Origin: Polytrichum commune | Taxonomy: Eukaryota; Streptophyta; Polytrichopsida; Polytrichales; Polytrichaceae | DNA length: 60,000 nt | Reading direction: 5' to 3' | Assembly (NCBI GenBank): GCA_950295325.1 | Contig: OX485803.1 | Location: forward strand, 52,469,554-52,529,553 | Shown here: piece after piece, positions 1 to 11,586 of the stretch | Layout of the letters: each line of letters starts with the position of its first letter | Position numbering within the stretch: the first letter of the stretch is position 1 | The notes under the pieces: generated by a model | The model's input: the letters and a program-made list of their open reading frames with translations, nothing else | Databases searched by the model: none | Told to the model about the DNA's origin: nothing | Program-made: the position numbers and the translations under genes

Positions 1-222
1 TCTTCTTGAGCTTGCTGATGTGGTTGTAGACGAGTAGTAATGTTAGACAAGTTTTCATATATTATGATATTATGATTTTTTTGGATGTTAAATTCTATAT
101 GTGTGTAATTGACATGAGTTGGATATAACAATTGGTGTATATTGACATGTTCTAGATATTTTGACGTACTATGCTGGATGGTATGTGTTGTGGTGTAGTA
201 TTATTAAATGTGAGGGAAGCTA

Positions 223-394
223 AGACATGAGCGATAAGTGGTGAGCAATAACTCATGGACGGTGAGCAATAACTTGTTAACAATGGGCAGTAACTCATGA
301 GCAATTATGTCAAACTCATGTCAATTACACCAATTGTTAACAAGTTATTGCTCACCGTCCATGAGTTATTGCTCACCACTTATCGCTCATGTCT
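223..394. repeat. perfect palindrome, 62-bp arms with 48-bp loop
   Basis: Bases 223-284 are the exact reverse complement of 333-394, which would form a hairpin with a 48-base loop (285-332). Each arm is built from GGTGAGCAATAACT-type motifs repeated at about 21-24 bp. The palindrome sits inside the left terminal arm of the surrounding element, between the sequences that are adjacent in the right arm, so it is a later insertion or a replication-slippage product. Perfect arms argue that it is recent or kept by gene conversion. Confidence 0.9.
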
Positions 395-720
395 CTCGGG
401 GGGTGCACTGTACTAAACATGTACGAGTATACGTGAGTGCACAGGAGGGGTATTGATTTGGACCTTGCCATATTACGTATACATATGGTATACATGCTAT
501 AATTTATAGTTACGTACATATATGGAAGGCCTTTAAAAAGTATATAATAATTGTACTTGTATGGTACTGTTACTATACTACATATCATAAGTTTTCATAT
601 TGGATGAAATTAGGATTAACTAGGATTAACGATTTTCGTTAGCAACCTTATAGGGTAGTATGAACCATGTACAAGGTGTCAAGGTAATATCGGGGAAAGA
701 GGCAATATTAGGGTTTTGAA

Positions 721-936
721 ATGATTCGTTCAACTCAAAGTAACAAGGAGATTGGTTTATGTTGGTATCAAAAAGGGGCTAACAACAAGTGGACATATGA
801 TCTTACTGATCATTTGATGGTAGACTTAGAGACAATAATTGCATTGGCTACAATGACATATATTGGTGAATCAAATGTTTATGAGTTACATCCGGGAGAT
901 GAGAACGTTTTCAACGACTTGCCTGATGAAAGCTAG
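721..936 (+). CDS. 71-codon ORF inside the long-TIR element, product not recognised
   Basis: An ATG-initiated reading frame of 71 codons, ending in TAG, lies between the terminal inverted repeats. The predicted protein is acidic near its end (HPGDENVFNDLPDES) and has a tryptophan-containing start (GLCWYQKG, NKWTYDLTDH). I recognise no domain, signal peptide or membrane segment. The frame upstream is closed by a TGA directly before the ATG (GGTTTTGAAATG), so this is not an obvious exon continuation. Its residue composition looks more protein-like than most chance frames in the window. It may be a captured host gene fragment or a relic of an element protein, or chance. Confidence 0.22.
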   Translation: MIRSTQSNKEIGLCWYQKGANNKWTYDLTDHLMVDLETIIALATMTYIGESNVYELHPGDENVFNDLPDES

Positions 937-1263
937 GATATTTTGTTATACATATTATAGGGGTTGATTATTGTTCAAAAGTATATTTGTATACTTATGT
1001 TAATGACTATATATGAATGGATGTTTTTTTGTGTATACATATTGTCACTTGTATATTTATTGTTGCAATTGTATGTGTATTACTTCATTTCACAAAAAAT
1101 TACTTGTATATAGGGGGTTTTTAGAGTATGCAGTGAACGCACGTGATTCTAGGTTTTAATGAAAGGTGCACCCCCCGAGTCATGTCTTAGCTTCCCTCAC
1201 ATTTAATAATACTACACCACAACACATACCATCCAGCATAGTACGTCAAAATATTTAGAACAT

Positions 1264-4200
1264 AGCATAAAATGGCTAATGTAAAAGCAGTCAGGTATGG
1301 GTTGAACAAACTACATTGAATGAACCCAATCATGGATTGTCAGTGTGCACAAGGTTGGATTTCATGTAAATGTGTTTTTCTTGGACAACCAAAACAAGTT
1401 CACGAAAGTGGGGTCTGCAAAGGTGACATGAAACATTATATAGACACAATTCATAGTGTGCCCAAATATGACGGTCGATATAGAGTGAGTTTGATGCATG
1501 TATTACATGGGAAAACTGACATGTAATGGCCCAATAAAGATAAGAATATTGCAAGCTAAAGCATATACCTCATTGGGCATGAATTACATGATATTAGTCA
1601 TTTGATGTGATGAATACATGCATGGTTGGCTATCAATGGTAGTGGAGTTGGTTTCAAATGAGGACCAGTAAAATGTGCACTAAAAATGATAAACACCCAA
1701 AACCCTAAACCCTAGATATAGTAGTAAGCTTTGGTGATCACTGATCAGGGATCAATGCCATCCTGAGAGGATGGCTATCCATTTCCTGGTCAAGCAAGAA
1801 TTAAACAAGAAGAAATGTCTGGGGAATTGTGACATCATCTTAGTTCATTGAGACAGGGTAATGCCGTACACTAATAGCCACAATTTATTGATGGCTACAA
1901 TCAGAATTATATCTTAGGTTTAATTGCTGATAACCTCCAAGCAAGCTTGGATATTTTACTTCAGTGAGCTTCTATGTCAGGACTCGCTGTTTAGGAGTAC
2001 AATAAGCTGTCACATTAAGACTCATGTCCAAGGCTTCGGGTTCCATGTGATGTGGGAGTTGCGTGACTAGACGACGTTTTTGACAGTTTCAGTGTCACTT
2101 CAGCATGAATTAAAACAACAGTATCTTTTACGCTCCCATTATAGATATGAACATACAGTACATGAAAGTTTTTGAAGTATGGTCTGGTACAAGGAAGTAG
2201 CAATTCTGAGGATAAGAGCCTCACAGGTTGTTCATATGAGTGTTGGAGTACCACGTTGAGATTTTATAAAAAAGCAGTAATCTATGTAGCACGGCATTGA
2301 ACAAATCTTTACTATGTAGATTCTTGTTGAGGTACACTTAGCCTCAACGATGCTGTGCAATCCAATTTTTTCACATCAAAGTTGTCAAATGAAAATGTTG
2401 TGCATATATGAAAGGCCAAATGTAACTCAATCTGGAATCCAGAAGAAGCCTAGCCTGGAGAGAAATTGGTTATAGATACCAGCTATGTGATTGTCAGTAA
2501 CTTACTACCTCAAGCAGGCTTCAATCACATGTATTTAACAAATTTCTTAATAATCTCAGTTAGCATGGCAACCTGAAGACCTCATTGGTGGATCTATATT
2601 TCATTTCTGCACGTTTGATTTCTGGATCTTTTAGATCTAGTTTCTAAGGCTGGATGTTACCAAGTCACCCAAATCTCGAGAGATTTGTAAGATTCGTGGG
2701 GATTTCAGAAACTTCCACAAACTTTTGCAGAATGGCAGTTTAGTACAATGGTAGTGGATCTGACTTACGTAACCTGGGTTTCTAAGGAATGATTCTGACA
2801 GCTCTTATGTTCTATTTCACAAGTACCATAGCTAACTTAGCTTCAGTCACAGTAGGCTCGACATCCTCTTGCACACTATCAGCACACGAATCTCAGAGCA
2901 CGCGTCCTGCGCACCTGAAATATCTGCAAATCTATCACAATGATAGGTTTACACCCTCAAAAAAAATTGTTTCACAAGATGTGTGCTGTGGGACTCATAT
3001 GCTGCAATGATAGATTTGCAGAAATTTTTGTTGTTGCACAAGACGTGTGCTCTGGGATTCAGATGCTGATAGTGTTGCCTAACCTATGCCAGATTATTAA
3101 ACAAGAACATTACAAAAATTGGTATTCCAATACATGGTTGTTACTTTCAGTAAGGCAAACACATGACTACACAAAACTTGCATCGCCTCATACATGACCT
3201 TCATTTGTTGTCTCAACACTCCCTCTTTGACCATATATTGCATGACGAAGCAGTATTGTGCAACATGGATATTGCCTAATATGAAGTAGGAAATGGATGC
3301 GAGGAGCCCTACCATGTGTTGTAGTAGGCGCCCAACCTACAGAGTTGCAGTAGCAATTAGGTAGGTATTGGGTGTCTACCATAACTGATGATTCACGACA
3401 TGTGTCTGTTACCAAACATAACCGATCACTTATCCAAGACCAAAAGGGTTATCAGATTCATCGGTATGTTTCATCCATGGAGGCACGATATCATCCAAAA
3501 ATCTCATATTTTGTCCATGAGCTAATCGGTTATCATTGATAACTGGCTTTGCATAGATGGATGATGAACCACAAGTGTCTCCTCTTGTTAATTATCTAGT
3601 CCGTAGTGATCAAGCCATGATAGGGTCATCAATTACAGGATATAATGTGCCTCCTCGCATCCATCAGTAAGAGACATGTCAGCAAAATCGTTCTGAATAT
3701 CACTGTTATACTTGTGTTCATCTCCTTGATATTGATGAATAGCAAAGAAACAGGATCATGTTTGAATATGCCACTCCTCTAAAAACTCAACTTACAGTAC
3801 ATAAACCACATTGACTTATTATAGCTAGGACTCAGTGTACGCTGCATTTCCACATCTCCGTGGTTGGCGGTAGAATGATGATGTTCTCCATTTTGCAACT
3901 GAAGCCAGACTTTTTTGCCTATTAAGTTTGGGTGGTGCTACAGTTAGACATATCACTCATCCTCCATCCTGCAAAAATTACATCTCTTTGTAGTGTATTG
4001 CTCACATTGTATTTCTCCATGACAATCAAGCTGTGTGAGGAAATGTGTGGGGAATTGCTGTAAAGAAAACCTCTATCATATCTTTTGAGCATTGCCACAT
4101 TACCAAAAAGACGATAAATCACAAACTACACAGCATTGTGATTCGGGTTTCTTGAGAAGTCTGAGTCACATGATAGCAATTGGAAGTATGGACTTAGATA

Positions 4201-4620
4201 TGTGTCAATTACTAAATTCACACCCAATTACAAGAGCTATTGTTCAACTGCTACCAAGCCCAAATAGCCATGAAACAGAATGTTGATGGAGCACGTCACC
4301 AGATATTGTAATAGAAATTAGTTACTTGTTCGTGCATATTTTGTGGAGCTTTAAAATTAGGGCATCGGACTTGTGAACTTCGAGTTGCAGAAAGGTCAGT
4401 TAGCTCAGCAACATGTGGAATCAGCCATTAAAATTTTCTTCTACATTCTTAGGTCTAAACAACTTACCTAATACTTCAGCCTTCTATCATATCTGTGAAA
4501 ATCTCAGTGCTCAATCCAATGCTGTGTGGGTCCTTTATATTACTACCCAAACAATGCATGTCCTTTACGAGCCATCGGCTCGATCCTATGCTTGGGAGCA
4601 ATCAAATGGGGAGATCTGAC
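1264..4620. other. gene-free stretch
   Basis: No frame here resembles a known protein and all ORFs are short. It holds a very short telomere-type tract (CCCTAAACCCTAG) at 1703-1715 and a cluster of diverged direct and inverted repeats at 2882-3068. Otherwise it is AT-rich sequence with no recognisable feature. Confidence 0.6.
2882..3068. repeat. three diverged copies of a ~65-bp unit, one inverted
   Basis: A unit beginning CAATGATAG and containing GTGTGCTSTGGGA starts at 2938 and again at 3005 (period 67). The block before it, 2882-2937, is a diverged reverse complement of the 3005-3068 unit: GAATCTCAGAGCACGCGTC pairs with GACGTGTGCTCTGGGATTC, and GCAAATCTATCA pairs with TGATAGATTTGC. The set can therefore fold into a hairpin. 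No protein is implied. Confidence 0.6.
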
Positions 4621-4815
4621 CACTAGTTACAGATGAACCGGTTGAGTTTGAGGAAAAACCAGTTCAAGAGTTTAGGCAAATCACCAATCGTTCTAGAATA
4701 ATATATGGAATACACCTTGAATTATTAAAGAAAACCGAAAGAATCAACATGTGACCGGTCAGACTTGGAAACACATGGATCTCGACTGATTTTGTCCAAA
4801 ATATCCCCAGAAACT
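4621..4815 (+). repeat. dispersed AACCGGT repeat (foldback arm), single copy
   Basis: Starts with ACTAGTTACAGATGAACCGG and ends near CCAAAATATCCCCAGAAACT. It is a diverged copy of the arms of the foldback element at 35990-36922 (shared blocks: AGTTCAAGAGTTTAGG, GAATACACCTTGAATTA, TCAACATGTGACCGGTC). Only one arm is present here. It is non-coding. Confidence 0.7.
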
Positions 4816-7800
4816 GCTTGGAGGGTGGTAGCAGATAAGAAGGATAATATGGCGGCTACTTTAAGTACAGAAGCCTTTTGTTGTCAATTATATATGGGTC
4901 ATTTACACAACATCATATTACTTGTCTCATGATGTATTTGAAGTCAGGCTAATCAATGCAAATTCCCTCAGACACTGCATTGAATCAAGAGCTGTGTAGA
5001 GATGCTCTACAATATTCAGGTCTATATTCAATGCAATCTTGATATTGAGATCAACGAACAGCGAAAGGTTCAGAAACTTGCTAAAACATCTGTCAGATTT
5101 GTCAGATTTGTCAGATTTGGGCAATCTCCTCCAACGCAAATAATTTTTTGCAGCGATCAGTGGCCACCAATTTTTCAGTCTACCTCCTGCAGGATAATTG
5201 GGTTGCATGTTGTGTCTTCTATATCCCATAACAGTCCAATTTAATCATGAAAGTAATTTCCGCAATCTTTTTTCTTTTGCGAAAAGAATTATCAAATTTG
5301 GACACAGATCAGGCTGCCCTTGGCAAGCACAATGCAGCACAATACACAAACCCAAATCTTCTGTTGCACTTTTGATGTTGATTATGCATTACCACTACTA
5401 GCTACTCACCAAACCGAATCCATTGCTTCTAAGGATTAGAAACTTGATCAAAATTCATCATACAAACATCTCACAACTCATATGTCGTGCCCAATACAAT
5501 CCATTCAATAACCACACATTCCCGACTCATATTCCCAGCGAAATTTCAACAATTTGTCCCACTGTGGTGGCCCTCTTTGTGTCCTATTTAAAATATCCTG
5601 TGCCATTAACTTGGGACATGGTCAGCATTCTTAGTGTTTATATCCACCAAGTGTACCCAATGCAGATGAAATATCCAAGATTTCTGATTGAGACACAGTT
5701 GAAAGTTCATTACTTTTTAGTGTATCCAAATCAATAGAACTCATAGATTAGCAAAGCTTCCTTAAAAATGAATATAATTACAGGCATGACGTAAATTTCC
5801 AGAGGTTACTTACGTCAAGGTAAACCCCATGTCAGTTCACTTCAAGAATTGATTGTAGAGATTAAATCTGCTAATGCAGGATGATGGGTTTGACAGTACT
5901 GAATCAAGCCGCAAGAATTGGCAGACTCCCACATCAATCTACTACCTCCTATCATTTACCCTTCAAAAATTCTTGTTAATCGTTGCAATATGGTACTGAG
6001 TTCTCTGCAACTATTTGCAGGTGACTTGTACCTTTCCATGATCTGATGATGCTCCTAATTTCTAAGTAACATTCTTGCAGATTGGTTAAGCAGTGTCACT
6101 TTCGTATACCAGGTATGAAGATGTATGCCTGGTCAATGTCCAACTACTGTGATATTATTTGTTCTTTAGTTGGACAGAGAACAAGCTTCAGTTGTATCCT
6201 CCCTCCCTTTCCATGCAATATAATCGTAAAAACATCTTTGCACTAGGTGCTGCCTCTACTGCAACAACAAGAACTTAAACTTTATTGGCACGTAGTATGT
6301 AGCTTTATATGAGGTATCCACATAAAAAGTGCGTCATGAACACCGATGAGAGCCATGCCGCAAAATTGGGAAATTCAAAACTAACAAATTAAACACTTTG
6401 ACTTAGTATGACTTTGAGCAACTTCAGTAGGAAGGTCGTGACTATAGTAACCTTGAGCCATGCCGTAGTTAACCTGATTAGGGTTAACTTGCAGTTCTAC
6501 AGGCTCAAGGACTATTTAGCCTATGCCTCAAGGTAAGAGCAACTTGCTAATATTCTCACTATGAAATGAGACCCATTATCTTATGGACAGTTCAAGCCTT
6601 GCCCAAGGTATAAACAACATCTATACTTTTTTATTCATTTAGTGTAGTCCAGATTATTCATCATCCACGATATAAATGAATTTGCAACCAATGGGTGGAA
6701 ACCAGAGCAGGTGGCGTGGGACACTTGAGACTCCGTGACAAGTCATGTGGACCACTTTTACTCAATATGACATGTCAATTTTTATTACCACACTAAAGCA
6801 TAATTATAGTGTAGTATGTTCACTATGCAATGGAACTAACTAAGACTACGGGCTCATTCATCACTCACACGAGAGACTTTTGATTTGTGAATACGAAACA
6901 ACATCCAACATGCAATGGATGTAACTTGTCTCCTCTTATTCGAATTGATCATCCCTTGTTTTGAGGGGCATTCAATTATGGTGACCAACTTGACATTGTC
7001 AGCATCGTCCAAAAACAAAAAGAGATAAGTTGCATTAATTTCGAGCTTGCAATGCTCCTATGTGAGTGGTGTATATAAACCAACCAACACAGTGGATGCA
7101 ATTCTCAAATCATAGGGCATCACTATGCATGTTTGCTCAAGAAAAAGGTGACAATGCGTGGAGGATATGGAACTTTCGGCTCCTTTTGTAGGAGCATGCA
7201 AAAGTGCACTCAAAGAGTAGTTGTGTATTCTACTCACAATACTCAAAAATTCCTCATAACAAGTCATGTATGATGTGAGATGTATGATGTATGATGTATG
7301 ATGCACACACAATTCTATCCACCCACTCACGTGCCATTTGACACTCATGCACGCCAACATGATACATAATAATCCCCCCGAATACACCCTCCCCACCCTG
7401 GCTACTCTCTTGCACATGCAACTTACCACGTTGTCGTTGCCTTGTTCGGATCTGACCCGACATTCTTTACATTAAAGGCACAAACCCTATGGATTAGCCT
7501 CCCTCTTCACCACATCCCCAACTTCTTAGTTTTTTATTGATTTCACATATTGTAATGACCAGTTTCTTACCGTCGCTGCCAATCATAAACACAAAATAAT
7601 GATCTTCTTGTCCCCCATCTCCAAACTCCTGCCCGATGGACTACTCTCCCACCCATTATTATGTCCACCGGCATTCATGGTGCCATCCACCACCCATCAT
7701 TGACCACCTTGACCATCTTGAAATCCAAAAATCCAAAATCAAATCATTAATGAAAATTCTCTCAAAACACCAATAACTACCTCACTTACATTGTTATAAA

Positions 7801-8194
7801 TGAATGTAAACTTGAAAGACACCAAGCTCCGATCCTACACAGCTAAATGTTGTTTACGTTCATACTTGGGGTCAACCTATTCAAAGATAGGCATACACCA
7901 TCCCCCATCTGACGCCTCCACGTGAACATGTTATAGGAATGGCTAATGGACCATCCTCACATCGATTGAGTCAACGTTCTTTTTTTTCCCTTTTCTTTTC
8001 TTTTCTTTTTGTATGATGTGAGATTCTTATTTTTTTAAATGATGATGTTAATGTCACCAACATGAATATGAGCCCATTCATCTTACACTAATGTGAGAAA
8101 CCAAGCTAATCAAGGCGTTTGACGTTGAGTACATGTGTATATCAATATTTATTATGAGCTAGCTAGGAACCAATGAACAAGGAAAACCAATTGC
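4816..8194. other. gene-free stretch
   Basis: AT-rich sequence without recognisable coding, RNA or transposon features. The longest frames (about 100-120 codons near 5.0, 5.5 and 7.2 kb) have no recognisable domains and are low-complexity or overlap frames on the other strand. A perfect 9-bp repeat, (GTCAGATTT)x3, lies at 5092-5118. Confidence 0.55.
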
Positions 8195-8659
8195 TAGTTA
8201 CAAATGAACTAGTTGACTATGAGAAGTGAAACGAATGAAATGAAATTGATTTTAAAGTCCGGGAAGTGGAAAAGGCTCATGGGACTGAAAGTACATCATG
8301 ATGGTTTCAAACTAGTTCATTCTTTAGAGTGGCAGAATTCAGTAGCCTCCATGAGATAGAGACTAATGTCAACTTGGTGGTTCAATTGAAACAAAGACTT
8401 GAGACTCCCTCATACTACATTCTCAAATAATGATGGAAACTCATATGCAATGAACTTACATAGGGGACTTTCCAACCACGAAATGTGCCTCATGTTCAAC
8501 TGCATGAAGTAACCATTTTGAGTACAAGACTTTAGAAAAATGACCAACCAGTTTCGAGGAATTATAGAATATACCTCAACTTAACAAAGAAACACCAAAA
8601 GGCATCAACATGCAAGCGGACTTGGAAAAGAGATGAGTCAAGATTTTGTTCTACATAAG
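8195..8659 (+). repeat. decayed AACCGGT-family repeat ending at MITE T1-A
   Basis: GCTAGTTACAAATGAACTAG near 8193 and a block at 8505-8656 (TTGAGTACAAGACTTTAG, TATAGAATATACCTCAACTT, GGCATCAACATGCAAGCGGA) match the family seen at 4621 and 35990. A non-matching stretch of about 270 bp separates them. The T1-A MITE lies directly after, with its TAA duplication at 8657-8659, so T1 inserted into or beside this older repeat. Confidence 0.55.
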
Positions 8660-9160
8660 GGCCACTTCACACACGAGCCAAGAGCCGTGACCATGAAATT
8701 GTGAGAGCGCAAAAGAAAGTGTCCAAAGGTTGTCCCAAGACACCTCCAAAATCATGGAGTGTGGTCCCGGACCCTCTAGTGTAGTGTGAAGTCATATGGG
8801 ACCAGCCCCTCAACCAAATGCTATTTCAATGAATTTCTATTCATGCGGGTCCTCACATGTGACAAAATAGAATAAATCAACGGTTGTGAGCGTTCAGAGT
8901 ACCATGGTCTCCCGGTTTTGTGTTAGGCCTACCTCCAAGAGGTGGTTTTTGAAAATAGTCCAAGTGACCATGAAACATGATCCATTCGATGCCATGTAAG
9001 AAGCCATGTAGACTTGACATCCATCTTGCATACACATACTCCGTTGGTCCCTCAAGCGTAGTGTGAAGTAGCAAACTTGGACCGGCTCTGCCTTTTCCAC
9101 CAATGAGAGTGCTTGAAGTGTAATGGTCACGGGCTCTCAATCTCGTGTGTGAAGTGGCCC
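8660..9160 (+). mobile_element. Tourist-like MITE T1, copy A (full length)
   Basis: A 501-bp element with inverted ends GGGCCACTTCACACACGAG and CTCGTGTGTGAAGTGGCCC, flanked on both sides by TAA (8657-8659 and 9161-9163). GGGCC-type termini and a 3-bp TAA/TTA target duplication are the marks of PIF/Harbinger (Tourist) elements. There is no transposase inside. Four more copies occur at 36224, 38424, 48567 (opposite orientation) and 50232 (truncated, opposite orientation). Confidence 0.88.
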
Positions 9161-9540
9161 TAATTTAAGTACATGTAGTGCTTACTTGAAATTGGCACAA
9201 TAGTTTAGAGTGTTGTTGTGGGGGTCACAGTCCGGAGAGTTCTGTAGAGAAACCGGCTAATTGCCGAGGTTTCTGGAGGTGGCTCGGATTTTTCAAATTT
9301 TACCCGGAAGTGGCCTAAAGAGTACAAAATTTATCGGTTGATAGTCCCCATTTCGTAATGTGTTTAGGCAATTAGCCGGCAATTTTTTTTTCATTTATGC
9401 AATTTCCGGAAGGTCTAAAGTGTGGCCGGTTTTATATTTTGGTGGTGGATGTGTCATGATCGTTTATTCAATTTTTTTAAATTAATGTGGATTAATTCAA
9501 TGTGGGCATTCACTCTCCATTTATTGTCATCTAAATAGTA

Positions 9541-9592
9541 TCCTTAGCAGGATTTGAACCTGGCAAAGCCCCTACCATATTAGGGCTAAGGA
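9541..9592 (-). other. tRNA-like fold with B-box, inside the hAT element
   Basis: On the minus strand TCCTTAGC and GCTAAGGA (8 bp, perfect) enclose a D-arm-like hairpin (GCCCTAATATGGTAGGGGC) and a T-arm-like stretch GGTTCAAATCC, one base from the pol III B-box consensus. At 52 nt it is too short for a tRNA and lacks an anticodon arm. It may be a decayed tRNA or SINE remnant carried by the transposon, or a coincidental stem. It is not a functional tRNA gene. Confidence 0.3.
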
Positions 9593-9664
9593 TTTAGCCT
9601 TCGAAAAATACAAGCACCACAAAAGGGTCCAAGTATTATTCGGAGGCTAGTTAGTATTGAAAAG

Positions 9665-11586
9665 TCACGAGATTTGCGTACCATTGCCGTTAGTATCAAT
9701 TGCCCCAAACGAACAAGGCACATCACTCATACTCACTGTATTAGGAGAATTCAAATAAGAAGAAGGATTAGCATACAAAAACCGATACTTACTGTCTTTC
9801 TTCCAAAGTGGGATAGCATCACAAATTATGTCATCTACCTCTTCATCTGGCCCTTCCAAGGCAATTCGCAGGATTGCATCGAGATTCCAACTATCCAACC
9901 TATTTCTAACTTTGGTCTTGATCAAATTTTGCACACTGAAAGCACGCTCACATGTCGCAGTATAAACACATTGCACATGAGCTAACTCTGCAAGAATAAG
10001 GAGGTTGGGGTACCGAGCTTGCAAAGCATGATTCCAAGTTATCATGCCCCATAAATCCCTGAAATTCTTATCCCCCGTTCCGTAGTGCACTGAAGCTTGA
10101 AGGCTAAGAATTCATGCTTACATGTTGTTTGGTCGACAAGAGGAGGAAGTTTAAAGCTTCCATGTGAGCGGTCTACTCCATAATGGCACAACAAAGTATC
10201 TAATTCTGAAACACACCAATTTTGCAAGCCCACTTGCCATGAAGGCATATTAGTCGGATTCAAAATCTTAAAATAAGAAATCAAATTATTGTCACAAAAA
10301 CGTGCATCAAGGGCAGAACAAACAGCCTGTGCAAAAAATTTCTAGAACATCAAAGTCTCTTCCAAGTTAGTACCAAGCCTAGACCGTATCATCTGAAAGC
10401 TGTGAAACATGGAACTCTTCACCTCAGACTGCAATCTTTTCAAGTACCCACCGTGAGGACCATAATCAGGCAAAACATGATAACCAGTGGAATCGTTAAA
10501 AACATCAGCATTCAAATCACAAGAATCGACAATGAACATCATACGAATTTGAGCCACTTCAGTACGCACAATATTTCCCACAGTGGTAACATCCACGAAC
10601 TTCATTTGAAACACCTTTGACAACATAGCCAACGAGTGAAGAATGTCAGCCAAAAAATATAAAATATAAATATATTTGAACTGACCCAGTTTTTCCAAAA
10701 TAGACTTTGCAACAGCATCACTGTCATCCTGGAAAAAAATAAGGACAGATTCAAGTGAATCACAAAGGGAACTGATTGCATGCCACCTACTTAACCAACG
10801 AATTTTGTGATAACGCTTCATACTTTTTTTTTGAAATCAAACAATTGTTCCTGCAAGGTCGTTAACGTATGTTTGCGCTTACTTGATTTGTGAAAAAAAC
10901 TTGAAATAGAATTTATCAAAACATCTATTTCAGTGGACAAAACCTTACAATCCGGTGTTTTGGCAGCATCCAAAGCAGTAAGATTCGTGCGATGAGCGAC
11001 ACAATGACAAGATAAGATAAATGGGTTTACCTCTTTTCGGAGTCGTATTGAAACACCGGTTTGAAAACCTACCATGCTGCTAGCTCCATCACTACCAAAG
11101 GCCAGTAACTTGCACAAATCTAAATTCCACAACCGTAACTGAGATATGACACAGTCAAAAATTGAAGTTGAATCTTTCTTACCGCCATCCAACTGTAACA
11201 ACCCTAAGAAAACAGTTTTGGGCAGACCCTCCTCTAGAATTGTGGCAAACATAACAAGATGTCTAATGGCATTGATATTTGTAGATTCATCAATCATAAT
11301 GCCAAAGAATGGAGAATTTTGAATCCTATAAAGTATTTTGTTTTGGATTACTGCAGAAATACAGGTTATTAAGTCACTGCAAGTTTTTTCATCTTGGTAC
11401 ATGCTAGCTGTAATAGGAGCATGGACAGACATCAGCAATTTACAGAGTGCAGGGAATTTGGAATATGGAAGAAACTGCTTCCATGTGAAGACTGTGAATA
11501 GAAAAGATGTTGTCACTCATAGAAGAATTAGTGTCTCGGGACTTTGCAAAGTAGGCATCGCGGATGGACTTCTGTCTCTTAGTCAT
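9665..11586 (-). pseudogene. hAT transposase (ZNF862/DUF4371-like), broken
   Basis: This was the DNA-cutting transposase of the surrounding hAT element. The N-terminus reads MTKRQKSIRDAYFAKSRDT from an ATG at 11586. The RNase H-like core follows at 11516-10818: SPFFGIMIDESTNI (first catalytic Asp), then LAFGSDGASSMVG and SCHCVAHRTNL. The middle part runs from KRYHKIRWLSRWHAI at 10821. The C-terminal hAT dimerisation domain holds CERAFSVQNLIKTKVRNRL near 9960-9900. The frame is broken by shifts near 11500, at the T-run near 10830 and near 10070-10090, and by an in-frame TAG near 10344. Total length, about 620 codons, is near normal for the family, so damage is by small lesions rather than large deletion. 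It is not expected to make a working protein. Confidence 0.92.

Larger units (their letters stand above)
147..1263. mobile_element. long terminal-inverted-repeat element, family unknown
   Basis: The left arm from 147 (ATGTTCTAGATATTTTGACG) to about 230 is matched in reverse complement by about 1181-1263, with very few differences over roughly 83 bp. The match resumes further in: TCGGGGGGTGCAC near 396-408 pairs with GTGCACCCCCCGA near 1166-1178. The left arm is therefore the same as the right arm but interrupted by the palindrome at 223-394. Long TIRs around a short internal region suggest a Mutator-like or foldback DNA transposon. No transposase is visible inside, and I found no convincing target duplication at 147/1263, so the superfamily is open. 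Confidence 0.65.

Noticed and set aside
7058-7429. 123-codon minus-strand ORF
   Set aside because: No recognisable domain; it includes a TATGATGTATGATG-type simple repeat giving YIIHLTSYM, and an overlapping ORF in another frame is equally long for its size.
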